DNA of 64,000 bases from positions 1,077,405 through 1,141,404 of the forward strand of contig NZ_FPKO01000009.1 of assembly GCF_900119385.1 (NCBI RefSeq), read 5' to 3'. Numbering within the stretch: position 1 is the stretch's first letter; every line of letters begins with the position of its first letter. The notes beneath the pieces were generated by a model, which was given only the letters and a program-made list of their open reading frames with translations, was not told the DNA's origin and searched no databases. The stretch is from Thermophilibacter mediterraneus (GTDB lineage Bacteria; Actinomycetota; Coriobacteriia; Coriobacteriales; Atopobiaceae). The translations under genes and the position numbers were made by a program. This document shows, piece after piece, positions 24,077 to 32,561 of the stretch.

Positions 24077-25589
24077 TGGGTACCTCCTCGGCGGGAAGGG
24101 TGAGGGAGAAGACGGAGCCGTGCGGGGCGCGGTCGCGCACGGAGATGGTGCCGCCGTGGGCCCGCGCGACCGCCCGGCAGACGGTGAGCCCCAGCCCGAC
24201 GCTGCGCGTCCCGTCGGGCAGGGTGGCGCCCGCGGTGCGGAAGGGGTCGAAGACGAGGTCCTTCTCGGCGTCCGGAATCCCAGGGCCGTCGTCCGCCACG
24301 CGCAGCTCCACGACCTCGCCCGCGCGCTCCGCCGAGACCGTGACGCGGCAGCCCGCGGGCGTGTGCGAGACGGCGTTGTTGACGAGGTTCACGAGCGCCT
24401 GGACGACGAGCGCGGGGTCCGCGCGCACGAGCAGCGGTTCGTCCGGAGCCTCGAAGCGCACCTCGTGGGCGTCGTCGCGCGCGGCGTGTCGCAGGGCCTC
24501 CTCCACGAGGTCGTCCACGAGCTCCGCGTCCGCCTGCGGCCGGACGCCGCCCTCCTCGAGGCGCGTGACCGTGAGGAGGTTCTCCACCGTGGCGCGGAGC
24601 CACGACGCGTCGTCGCGGACCGACTCGAGCAGGGCGCGCCGGCGCGCCCCGTCGAGGGCGTCGGAGGCCTCGAGCAGGACGTCGGCGTTGCCGATGATGG
24701 AGGTGAGCGGCGTGCGGAGGTCGTGGGAGATCGAGCGGAGGAGGTCAGCGCGGGTGCGCTCGTCGCGCGCGCGGACGGCGGCGCGCTCGCGCTCCTCGAG
24801 GGCGAGCAGGCGCTCGGCGGCGAGGGCCGAGACGCCGCAGGCGGATCGCCACAGGTCGACGTCCTCGGGAGCGAGGTCGGACGCGGGGGCGAGCGCAATC
24901 ACGCCGAGCGGACGTCGATCGCTGCCGAAGGGGAGGTAGAGGCCCGATGCCGCCCCGAGGGAGGCGGTCGTCGCGCCCGCCGGGGCGCGGTTCGCGAGGG
25001 CGAGCAGGGCGACCTGTCGCTCGTCGACGACGGTCCCGCCCGGCTCGAGGGGGTAGGCGCGCTGCGGCCCGAGGGCCGCGGCGCCGTCGGCGACGGGGTA
25101 CCACGCCATCGAGCGCCGCAGCGTGCGCGCGGTGCATCGTGCCATGACGCCGATCACGGCGTCGACGTCGGCGCAGTCCTGGAGCTCGCCCCTGAGGGCG
25201 AGCAGCGCCTGCGAGCGGGCGCGGGCGTCCTGCGCCTCGCGGGCCTCGGCGCGCAGGCGCGCGGCGAGGCGGCCCGCGACGAGCGCGACGACGAACATCA
25301 CGGCAAACGTTCCCGGCATGGCGGGGTCGAGCGCCTCGAGCGAGAGCGTGGGCGCCGCGAAGAAGAAGTTGAACGCGAGGACCGACAGCGCCGCCGCCGC
25401 GATGCACCACGATCCGCCCGGGGTCAGGAGCGCGACGCCGATGACGGAGAGCACGTAGGTCACGACGACGGTCGCCTGCTGCAGCCCCGCGGCGCTCAGG
25501 CACGCACCCGCCGCCGTGGCGGCAGCGATGAGCCCGACCGTCACGAGAAGCGATGAAAAGGGGGTCCCCCTTCCCATCGGGCGCGTCAT
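24069..25589 (-). CDS. kdpD: KdpD-like sensor histidine kinase lacking the N-terminal KdpD domain
   Basis: A 506-residue membrane kinase. Four membrane helices in residues 10-110 match the KdpD DUF4118 segment (LAFNFFFAAPTLSLE is characteristic). A GAF-like domain covers about 130-240. The H-box SISHDLRTPLTSIIGN follows near 270, then LVNLVNNAVSHTP (N box), DDGPGIPDAEKDLVFDPF (G1/F box) and GLGLTVCRAVARAHGG (G2). The large N-terminal KdpD sensor and Usp domains of canonical KdpD are missing, so ligand sensing must differ. Its ATG overlaps the TGA of the M16C gene (ATGA), implying coupled translation. Confidence 0.85.
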   Translation of the reverse strand: MTRPMGRGTPFSSLLVTVGLIAAATAAGACLSAAGLQQATVVVTYVLSVIGVALLTPGGSWCIAAAALSVLAFNFFFAAPTLSLEALDPAMPGTFAVMFVVALVAGRLAARLRAEAREAQDARARSQALLALRGELQDCADVDAVIGVMARCTARTLRRSMAWYPVADGAAALGPQRAYPLEPGGTVVDERQVALLALANRAPAGATTASLGAASGLYLPFGSDRRPLGVIALAPASDLAPEDVDLWRSACGVSALAAERLLALEERERAAVRARDERTRADLLRSISHDLRTPLTSIIGNADVLLEASDALDGARRRALLESVRDDASWLRATVENLLTVTRLEEGGVRPQADAELVDDLVEEALRHAARDDAHEVRFEAPDEPLLVRADPALVVQALVNLVNNAVSHTPAGCRVTVSAERAGEVVELRVADDGPGIPDAEKDLVFDPFRTAGATLPDGTRSVGLGLTVCRAVARAHGGTISVRDRAPHGSVFSLTLPAEEVPNV

Positions 25590-28516
25590 CGGACGAGCTC
25601 GGTGACGGCGTCGAAGGGGACGCCGCTCGCCTCGACGGCCTCCCGGCCGCCGAAGACGCAGATGCCGGTGGGCGCGGACTCGTCCGCCAGCGTCGCCGCG
25701 AGCGCGCGCAGATCGTCGGCCGTGACCGCGAGCTCCTCTGCGCGGACGGCGTCGCGCCAGCCGGGCCGCTTGCCGCCGAAGCGGGCGACGTCCTGGCGAC
25801 GCGCGAGCTGGCGGGGCTTCACCGGCGCGTCGTGGGAGGCGACGGTGGCGACGACGTAGCCCTCGAGCTCCTCGCCCGTGCCGTCCCAGGAGGCGAGCCA
25901 GCCCGCCGCCCCGTCGTAGCGCTCGAGCGTCGCGTCGATGTTCGGGTCCCGGAAGCTCCAGAACGCGCGCAGACCCTCGCTCGTGCGCCTGAAGCCGCAG
26001 CCGTAGGCGCCGCCCTTCACGCGCACCTCGTTCCAGAGGTAGTCGTAGGAGAGGGCCCTCGTGGCAACCTGCCAGCAGCCGATGGTCCCCCGGTCGAGTG
26101 CGCTGCGCCCGCTGCCGCAGACCACGTAGCTCACGTCGGAGGGGATGAGGAAGGCTTCGTTGCGCGGAGCGGGGGAGGGGACCGCGAGCCGCCTCGCCGC
26201 GTCCCCGCCCGCGCCGAGCCCGAGCGTTCCGCCGGCCTCCCAGAAGCGCGCGCGGTCGTCTGCGGAGCCGGTGAAGCTCACGGTGACGCCGTCGGCGACG
26301 AAGACGCGCGCGGCGAGCTCAGAGAGCCGAGCGGGAAGATCTGGGCTGCGCAGCTCCCAGGAGTCGAGCAGCTCGCGCAGGAAGAGGTAGTACTCGAGCC
26401 CGGCCATGGCGCTCGACGCCACCGCGGCGGATGAGAAGTACGCGTTGGCACGCGCGGCGGCCGCGGTGTGGCCCGAGCTCACGAAGTACTGCTCGAGGGC
26501 GACCCGACGCTGCGTGAGAATGTCGCGCACGCGGCCGAGGTCGTCGAAGCGCGTGGTGCCCCACACCTCGGAGGGCAGCTCGGCGAGCGCGCCGACCTTC
26601 TCGCTGAGGGAGGAGGCGCCCACCACGAGCGCGGGGGCGGCGTAGGTGGGGTCGTCGTCGCGGGAGTAGGTCTCGGTGAAGAAGTCGAGCCCGCCGAGGC
26701 TCGCCTCGACGGCCGTGTCGAGGTCGGAGGCCGAGTGGCGCTCGGTGTCGAGCTTGCCGAGCAGGTCGGTGAGGACGCCGACCCACGGCAGGTCGGAGAA
26801 GTCGAGGCCGCGCAGGTCGAAGTAGTGGTAGACGTAGGCGATGCCATGGGTGTCGAGCTCGTGGGCGATGCAGGGCAGGGGGGCCTCGACGTCCTCGGGC
26901 GCCGCCTCCGGCGCGGGCGGCTCGACGTCGGCCACGGAGAGGCGCGGCAGCGTGGCGAGTGCCTCCGGCGCGTCCGGCGCCTCCTGCTCGGCGCGCAGCG
27001 CGGCGACCTCGGCCCGGACGGCCTCGAGGTCCTTCTCGCCCATGGTCGCGCGAAGGCGCGAGAGCTCGGCGCCCTCCTCGGCGGCGTCGCCCCCCTCCAC
27101 GGGCACGATCTCGACCTCGGCGCAGTGCTCGCTCTCGCAGACGAGCTCGCGCAGCAGGCGCTCGAAGTAGTCGCCCTCGAGACCGGCCTTGAGCTCGGTG
27201 AGCGCGTCCTCGTAGCGCAGGTAGTCGAGGGGCCGGTCATCGTCGTAGAGCCAGCTCGACATCGCGGCGATCGAGAGCGCCACGCCGTCGGGGTAGCCGC
27301 CGAAGTCGCCCTCGCGCAGGTTGAACTCGGCCTGGGCGAGCGACGCCTCGAGCTTGTCGCGCGGGATGCCGGACTCGGCGAGCTCCGCGCAGGTGTCCTC
27401 AACGAGCCCGCGGAACCTCTCCCCGGCTCCCTCGGCGAGGCCGCGCAGGACGAACATGGCCTGGGGCTGCGCCACGCCGTCCGCGAGCATGGCGCTGAAG
27501 TCGTCGGCGAGGCCCGCGTCGAGGACGCGGCGCTTGAGCGGGGCCTCGTTGGATCCGCAGAGCGCGTCGAGAAGGACGTCGACGGCGAGCACCCTCGTGC
27601 GGTCGCCCGCGGTGCCCAGTACGTAGGAGAGGCCGATGGTCGAGTTGCTGGGCGCCGTCGCCATGGTGACCACGCGGCGCGCGGGGCGCACCGGGGCCTG
27701 GAGGAGGAGCGGGTTGGGCGCGCCGGCGCCGCGGTCGGTCGCGGCGCGGAAGCGCTCGTCGACGAAGGCGAGCTCGCGGTCGATGTCGAGGTCCCCGTAG
27801 AGCACGGTGTAGCTGTTGGACAGGGCGTAGTGGCGCGCGTGGGCGTCGAGGAACGCCTCGTAGGTGAGGGTGGGGATGGCGCGCGGGTTGCCGCCGGACT
27901 CGTGCCCGTAGGCGGTGTCGGGGAAGAGCGCGCGGCTGAGCTCCTGGTAGAGCACGTCCTCGGGGTCGGAGAGCGCGCCCTTCATCTCGTTGAAGACCAC
28001 GCCGTTGTAGGAGAGCGCGCCGTCGTCATCGACCTCGAGGTGCCATCCCTCCTGCTCGAAGATGCGCGGGCGGGCGTAGATCGCGGGGTGGAGGACCGCG
28101 TCGAGGTAGACGCCCATGAGGTTCTCGAGGTCGGCGACGTTGGTTGACGCGACGGGGTACATGGTCTTGTCGGGGAAGGTCATGGCGTTGAGGAACGTCT
28201 GCATGCTGGTCTTGAGCAGGTTGACGAAGGGCTCCTTCACGGGGTAGGCGTCCGAGCCGCACAGCACCGAGTGCTCGAGGATGTGGAAGACCCCGGTGTC
28301 GTCGGCGGGAGGGGTCCTGAAGCTGATGGCGAAGGAGCGGTTGGTGTCGGCGCAGGCGAGCCACAGGGCACGGGCGCCGGTGGCGTCGTGGCGCATGAGG
28401 TAGGCGCACCCGCTGAGCTCCGGAACGACCTCCGCGCGCGTGACGGTGAAGCCGGCGTGGCGGGTGCCGGCGGCGAGCGCGGGGTCGGTCTGGGCGAAGC
28501 GGTTCTGCTGGGTCAT
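25586..28516 (-). CDS. M16C family (presequence-protease-like) metallopeptidase
   Basis: A 976-residue double-domain zinc peptidase. HILEHSVLCGS near residue 57 is the inverted HxxEH zinc motif; the distal Glu is in VFNEMKGALSDPED near 140. The second half contains the M16C-associated and inactive M16 domains, ending with RVKGGAYGCGFR, the C-terminal RxxxxxY substrate-binding element. These enzymes form a closed chamber that degrades peptides. No signal peptide is seen, so it is probably cytosolic. The ORF is open upstream to 30019, but ATG 28516 has AGGAGG five bases away. The KdpD-like gene is translationally coupled to its end. Confidence 0.9.
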   Translation of the reverse strand: MTQQNRFAQTDPALAAGTRHAGFTVTRAEVVPELSGCAYLMRHDATGARALWLACADTNRSFAISFRTPPADDTGVFHILEHSVLCGSDAYPVKEPFVNLLKTSMQTFLNAMTFPDKTMYPVASTNVADLENLMGVYLDAVLHPAIYARPRIFEQEGWHLEVDDDGALSYNGVVFNEMKGALSDPEDVLYQELSRALFPDTAYGHESGGNPRAIPTLTYEAFLDAHARHYALSNSYTVLYGDLDIDRELAFVDERFRAATDRGAGAPNPLLLQAPVRPARRVVTMATAPSNSTIGLSYVLGTAGDRTRVLAVDVLLDALCGSNEAPLKRRVLDAGLADDFSAMLADGVAQPQAMFVLRGLAEGAGERFRGLVEDTCAELAESGIPRDKLEASLAQAEFNLREGDFGGYPDGVALSIAAMSSWLYDDDRPLDYLRYEDALTELKAGLEGDYFERLLRELVCESEHCAEVEIVPVEGGDAAEEGAELSRLRATMGEKDLEAVRAEVAALRAEQEAPDAPEALATLPRLSVADVEPPAPEAAPEDVEAPLPCIAHELDTHGIAYVYHYFDLRGLDFSDLPWVGVLTDLLGKLDTERHSASDLDTAVEASLGGLDFFTETYSRDDDPTYAAPALVVGASSLSEKVGALAELPSEVWGTTRFDDLGRVRDILTQRRVALEQYFVSSGHTAAAARANAYFSSAAVASSAMAGLEYYLFLRELLDSWELRSPDLPARLSELAARVFVADGVTVSFTGSADDRARFWEAGGTLGLGAGGDAARRLAVPSPAPRNEAFLIPSDVSYVVCGSGRSALDRGTIGCWQVATRALSYDYLWNEVRVKGGAYGCGFRRTSEGLRAFWSFRDPNIDATLERYDGAAGWLASWDGTGEELEGYVVATVASHDAPVKPRQLARRQDVARFGGKRPGWRDAVRAEELAVTADDLRALAATLADESAPTGICVFGGREAVEASGVPFDAVTELVR

Positions 28517-28577
28517 GGGTCCTCCTTGGTGGCGTTTTCTGTGACAGTGTACCCCGTCGCCGGCGCGCACAGGGGAC

Positions 28578-28643
28578 CGTGCAAAGGGGACAGGCACTTT
28601 TGCACGTTCGAACGCGTGCAAAAGTGCCTGTCCCCTTTGCACG
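28578..28643. repeat. 66-bp perfect palindrome of the GGGACAGGCACTTTT family
   Basis: Two perfect 29-base arms (28578-28606, 28615-28643) containing GGGGACAGGCACTTTTGCAC, with loop TTCGAACG. It lies between the divergent M16C and EamA genes. Similar, shorter copies are at 17912-17942 and near 18630. This looks like a REP/RAYT-type element. Confidence 0.75.
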
Positions 28644-28690
28644 AGAGGTGGTAGGCTATCGCGGGCAAATCCGGAGTGGGGGAGGAACAC

Positions 28691-29632
28691 GTGGCCGACA
28701 GCATCCAGCCGAGCGAGGGCAGCCAGCGGGGCGAGCGCGATCTTGACCGCCGGCGCCGCGTGCGGCGCGGCATCGTCGCCACCCTCGTGGGAGGCACGTT
28801 CTGGGGGCTCAACGGCACGGTCTCCAAGTGGCTCATGGACGCCTACGCCATCGACCCGCTCTGGCTCGTGTGCCTGCGCGAGCTCACGGCGTGCTGGCTC
28901 TTCCTCGCCGCGGCGGCGGTGACGGCGCGCGGGCGCGAGCAGCTGCGCGGGGTGTGGAGAAGCCCGCGCGACCTCCTCGCCATCCTGGGGGTGAGCCTGG
29001 GCGCCATCCTGTTCTCGCAGGTGGCCTACCTCGAGGCGATCGACTGGACCAACTCCGCCACGGCGACGATCATGCAGAGCCTGGGCATGGTGATCGTGCT
29101 CGGCTACGTCTGCGTCAGGATGCGCCGGCGCCCGCGCAGGCGCGAGCTCGCGGGCGTGGGCCTGGCGCTCGTGGGGACCTACCTCGTGGCGACGGGGGGC
29201 AACCCCGGTCAGCTCAACCTGCCCGCCGAGGGGCTCGGGTGGGGGCTCGCCTGCGCCGCCGCGGCCGCGTGCCTCTCCATCCTGCCGGCGGGGCCCATGG
29301 CGCGCTGGGGCAACTTCACGGTCAACGGCCTGGCGTTCCTCTTCTCGGGGGTCATCCTCGCCGCGGTCTGGCGGCCCTGGGAGCACATGCCCGCGCTCGA
29401 CCTCACCGCGGTGGCGGTCCTCGCGGCATGCGTGGTGGTGGGGACCTTCGGCGCCTACGCGCTCTACCTCCAGGGCGTGCACGACGCCGGCTCGATGCGC
29501 GCGAGCCTGCTCGGGACGATCGAGCCGGTCACGGCGACCATCGCCACGGTCGTGTGGCTGGGCACGCCCTTCTCGCCCGCGGAGATCGTGGGCTTTGTCC
29601 TCATCATCGTGATGGTGTACCTGACGGCGTAG
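28691..29632 (+). CDS. EamA/DMT-family transporter
   Basis: A 313-residue integral membrane protein with ten hydrophobic spans arranged as two EamA repeats. GGTFWGLNGTVSKW marks the first helix and the second repeat starts near 165. The end of the second repeat (LGTIEPVTATIATVVWLG) is the most conserved DMT segment. Such proteins export amino acids, nucleobases or drugs; the substrate is unknown. I chose GTG 28691 because GGGGGAGGA is 6 bases upstream, rather than the GTG at 28676 that overlaps that site. A basic N-terminal tail precedes helix 1. It is divergent from the M16C peptidase. Confidence 0.85.
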   Translation: MADSIQPSEGSQRGERDLDRRRRVRRGIVATLVGGTFWGLNGTVSKWLMDAYAIDPLWLVCLRELTACWLFLAAAAVTARGREQLRGVWRSPRDLLAILGVSLGAILFSQVAYLEAIDWTNSATATIMQSLGMVIVLGYVCVRMRRRPRRRELAGVGLALVGTYLVATGGNPGQLNLPAEGLGWGLACAAAAACLSILPAGPMARWGNFTVNGLAFLFSGVILAAVWRPWEHMPALDLTAVAVLAACVVVGTFGAYALYLQGVHDAGSMRASLLGTIEPVTATIATVVWLGTPFSPAEIVGFVLIIVMVYLTA

Positions 29633-29679
29633 GGTCGCCACGCCCGCCGTCGGGGTCGTCCCGCGCGTCGGGCCTCGCC

Positions 29680-30765
29680 CTAGATGCGCTCCATGTTGGC
29701 GAGGACGCTCGCGTACCAGTGGTCGGCGTTGGGCGGGCAGTACTTCTTCGCGGCGGCGTAGGTGAGCTGCCCGCCGTAGCCGGACGCGAGGCCGGCCACG
29801 TGGTCCCAGATGGCCTCCTCCCAGCTGTCCCAGCTCGAGCTGCCCCAGCCCCAGGCGTTGTGGGGCAGGAAGCAGTTGCGGCCCTGGGAGCTCTCGACCA
29901 TGGAGATGGCGGGCGAGAAGCGCGGGTCGACCCCGTACTCCCACGCGGCTTCCGCGAACGTCGCGCCCTGACCGGCGAGCGGGGAGCCCGCGAGGTAGGC
30001 GTCGATGCGGGACGACCACTCGGAGACGAAGGCCTGCTTGTCGGCGCCCCAGTCGACCTCGCCGGGGTCGGGGCTCTCCGGGATCTCCACGGGTGCCTCC
30101 CCGCCCGACTCGGTGGTGAAGGTGTCGTCCTGGCCGCTCGACTCCTGGGCCGCCTCGAGCGCGGCCTGGCGCTCGGCGGCCTCGGCTGCGGCCTGGGCGG
30201 CGATCTGGTCCTCGAGCTCGCTGCGGGCCTCGTTCGCCTGCGCGAGGGCGTCCGCGGCCTCCTGCTGGGCGGCGCGGGCCTCCTCGACCTGGGCGTCGAG
30301 CGACGCCTGCGCGAGAGAGAGCTCGTCGGCGAGCGAGACGAGCTCGCTCACGGCGTCGGTGTTGCGGGACTGGATGATGTCCAGGTACTGGACCGTGGAC
30401 ACGAGCTCGAAGAAGTCGTCGGCGGAGAGGAGCAGCTCGACGAGGCTGCCCGATCCCTGCTGCATCTTGTAGAGGGTGCGCAGGGAGTCCGTGGCGCGCT
30501 CCTGCATCCCGGGCAGCTCGCGCTCGATCTGCTCGATGCGATCGCGGTTCTCGGCGATCTGGTCCTCGAGCTCGCTCACGCGGGCGGTCGCCTCGTCATA
30601 GGCGGCGTTGCCCTCCTGGATCTTCTGCTGGACGCTCTGCAGCTCCTCGACTGGGTCCGCCAGCGCCTCCGACGGCGCGAGGGCCGGGAGCGAGAGGGCT
30701 GCTGCAATCGCGCACGCGGCAAGGCCGGCGGCCCTCCGCGCGCGCTGCGTTGTCTCGGGCGTCAA
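29680..30765 (-). CDS. secreted coiled-coil protein with lysozyme-like C-terminal domain
   Basis: A 361-residue exported protein. From TTG 30765 it has a basic start, a hydrophobic core and a likely cleavage site after EALA (about residue 36). Residues 38-225 are a heptad-rich coiled coil of the PcsB/CwlO type (VEELQSVQQKIQEGN...). A Pro/Glu linker follows, and the last 110 residues match lysozyme-like domains with the probable catalytic Glu in ISMVESSQG. It probably acts in peptidoglycan turnover. The ORF extends to 30846, but AGGAGG lies 9 bases before TTG 30765 and that start gives a proper signal peptide. Confidence 0.75.
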   Translation of the reverse strand: MTPETTQRARRAAGLAACAIAAALSLPALAPSEALADPVEELQSVQQKIQEGNAAYDEATARVSELEDQIAENRDRIEQIERELPGMQERATDSLRTLYKMQQGSGSLVELLLSADDFFELVSTVQYLDIIQSRNTDAVSELVSLADELSLAQASLDAQVEEARAAQQEAADALAQANEARSELEDQIAAQAAAEAAERQAALEAAQESSGQDDTFTTESGGEAPVEIPESPDPGEVDWGADKQAFVSEWSSRIDAYLAGSPLAGQGATFAEAAWEYGVDPRFSPAISMVESSQGRNCFLPHNAWGWGSSSWDSWEEAIWDHVAGLASGYGGQLTYAAAKKYCPPNADHWYASVLANMERI

Positions 30766-30870
30766 GAACCACGACCTCCTCTGGACGCGTGGGCATTTTG
30801 CGCAAGTATTCAAGCCTTTCCATAATAGTCGGCCTGGCGGGAGCACACCTTTCCTTCATGACTTGTTCCA

Positions 30871-30902
30871 AAAGGCGCCCCGCAGCTCGGGGGCTGCGGG
30901 GC
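30871..30902 (-). terminator. intrinsic terminator of the Usp gene
   Basis: On the minus strand, stem GCCCCGCAGC/GCTGCGGGGC (30902-30893, 30886-30877) followed by GCCTTTT. It lies 50 bases past the Usp stop codon and upstream of the coiled-coil gene. Confidence 0.75.
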
Positions 30903-30951
30903 GTAAGGTGGTCGTTCGCTGCGGCCCGTCGGGCCCGGCCCGACGGTTGGG

Positions 30952-31413
30952 CTACTTGACGATGAGCGTGTCGCACTCGGTGTTGCGCGTCAGGAACGTC
31001 GAGATGGAGCCGAGGATGGCGTACTTGATCGACGAGAGCCCGCGCGCGCCGCAGATCACGAGGTCGGGCTCGATGACGTCGAGCATCTCGTCCTTCAGGG
31101 TCTCGCGGATGCGACCGGAGCGCACGATGACCTCGACCTTCTTGATGTAGGGGTTCGCCTCGGCGGCGGCGACCTTGGCGGCTATGGAGTCGCGGAAGGT
31201 CTTCTCGAGGGAGGGCACGATGTCGACGGGGAAGGTGCCGGCCGCCTCGAGCGCGGTCGAGTCGATGACATAGCCGACGTAGAGCTCGGCGTTGTCGTTG
31301 GCGGCCATGACGATGGCGCGGTCGAGCACCTTGTCCTGCTGCTCGGACCCGTCCAGGGAGACGAAGATCTTGTCGTAGCCGAGGTCTTGGTAGGTGGTGG
31401 CGGTTTCGGCCAT
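30952..31413 (-). CDS. universal stress protein (UspA family)
   Basis: A 153-residue cytosolic alpha/beta protein. KIFVSLDGSEQQDKVLDRA near the N terminus and the C-terminal GARGLSSIKYAILGSIST match the ATP-binding G-x2-G-x9-G-(S/T) signature of nucleotide-binding Usp proteins. The ORF is open to 31983, but ATG 31413 follows GAAGGGAG and fits family length. A terminator follows at 30871. The nearby KdpD-like kinase lacks the Usp domain usual in KdpD; whether this stand-alone Usp substitutes for it is speculation. Confidence 0.88.
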   Translation of the reverse strand: MAETATTYQDLGYDKIFVSLDGSEQQDKVLDRAIVMAANDNAELYVGYVIDSTALEAAGTFPVDIVPSLEKTFRDSIAAKVAAAEANPYIKKVEVIVRSGRIRETLKDEMLDVIEPDLVICGARGLSSIKYAILGSISTFLTRNTECDTLIVK

Positions 31414-31612
31414 GGTGGCTCCCTTCTCGCGTGCCCGCGGAGGTGTTGGCGGTGTTTCGCGGACTGCCTCACTTATGCCCCGCGGTCGCTCGGCCTTGCC
31501 GCTCGACTCGCCAAACGGCATAGTTTTTCGGTGGGGAGGAGGCTCCCGCGCATGCGGGTAGTCGGCTCCCGCGCGATGATGGTATGGTTTTGCCAGAGGG
31601 AGGGAGAAGGAC

Positions 31613-32542
31613 GTGGATCTCATCGAGCTCGCTAAGGCCGCGGTCTTCGGCGTCGTCGAGGGCGTCACGGAGTGGCTGCCCATCTCCTCGACCGGCCACA
31701 TGCTGCTGCTCAACCAGTTTCTCACCATGGACGTCTCCGAGGAGTTCTGGAACATGTTCCTCGTGGTCATCCAGCTCGGCGCCATCCTCGCCGTGTGCGT
31801 GATCTTCTTCGGGCGCCTCAACCCCTTCTCCCGGAAGAAGGACCGGGGGCAGCGGCGCGATACCTGGGCGCTCTGGGCCAAGACCGTCGTCGCGTGCCTC
31901 CCCGCCGCCGTCATCGGCATCCCGCTCGACGACTGGATGGAGGCCAACCTCGGCAGCCCCTTCGTCATCGCTGCCGCGCTCATCGTCTACGGCGTGGCGT
32001 TCATCGTCATCGAGACGGCGCGCGAGCGGCGCGCCGAGCGTGTGGCCGCGGAGCTCGCCGCGCGACCGGCGCCGAGGCACCTCGCCGCGCCGGAGCCCGC
32101 CGCGCTCTCGCGCTCCGAGCTCGCCGACGCCGGCGCGCGCGTGCAGAGCCTCGAGGAGCTCGACTGGAAGACCGCCATCGGCATCGGCCTGTTCCAGGTC
32201 CTCTCCATCGTGCCGGGCACCTCGCGCTCCGGCTCCACGATCATCGGCGGCCTCATCCTGGGCTGCAAGCGCACCGTGGTGGCCGAGTTCACCTTCTTCC
32301 TCGCCATCCCCGTGATGGTGGGGGCGAGCGGCCTGCGCCTCGTGAAGTACCTCCTCGCGGGCAACGTCCCCACGACGATGGAGCTCGCCGTGCTCGGCAC
32401 GGGGTGTGTCGTCGCCTTCGTGGTCTCGCTCGCGGTCATCCGCTTCCTCATGGACTTCGTCCGCCGTCACGACTTCAAGCCCTTCGGCTGGTACCGAATC
32501 GCGCTCGGCGTGGCGGTCATCGCGTGGTTCGCGCTGCACTAG
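31613..32542 (+). CDS. uppP: undecaprenyl-diphosphatase
   Basis: Dephosphorylates undecaprenyl pyrophosphate to recycle the lipid carrier for peptidoglycan; called BacA for its role in bacitracin resistance. The 309-residue membrane protein has EGVTEWLPISSTGHM (about 16-30), the glutamate-rich catalytic signature, and PGTSRSGSTI (about 201-210), the second catalytic loop. A charged insertion of about 45 residues in the middle (ARERRAERV...) is longer than usual. GTG 31613 has AGGGAGGGAGAAGG upstream. The carboxypeptidase gene follows after 19 bases, so both probably serve wall synthesis. Confidence 0.95.
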   Translation: MDLIELAKAAVFGVVEGVTEWLPISSTGHMLLLNQFLTMDVSEEFWNMFLVVIQLGAILAVCVIFFGRLNPFSRKKDRGQRRDTWALWAKTVVACLPAAVIGIPLDDWMEANLGSPFVIAAALIVYGVAFIVIETARERRAERVAAELAARPAPRHLAAPEPAALSRSELADAGARVQSLEELDWKTAIGIGLFQVLSIVPGTSRSGSTIIGGLILGCKRTVVAEFTFFLAIPVMVGASGLRLVKYLLAGNVPTTMELAVLGTGCVVAFVVSLAVIRFLMDFVRRHDFKPFGWYRIALGVAVIAWFALH

Positions 32543-32561
32543 ACGCAAGAGAGAGGTGCGC

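Noticed and set aside
30596-30976. Minus-strand frame at the start of the coiled-coil gene
   Set aside because: Overlaps the signal-peptide region of the real gene in another frame and spans the Usp terminator; no supporting features.
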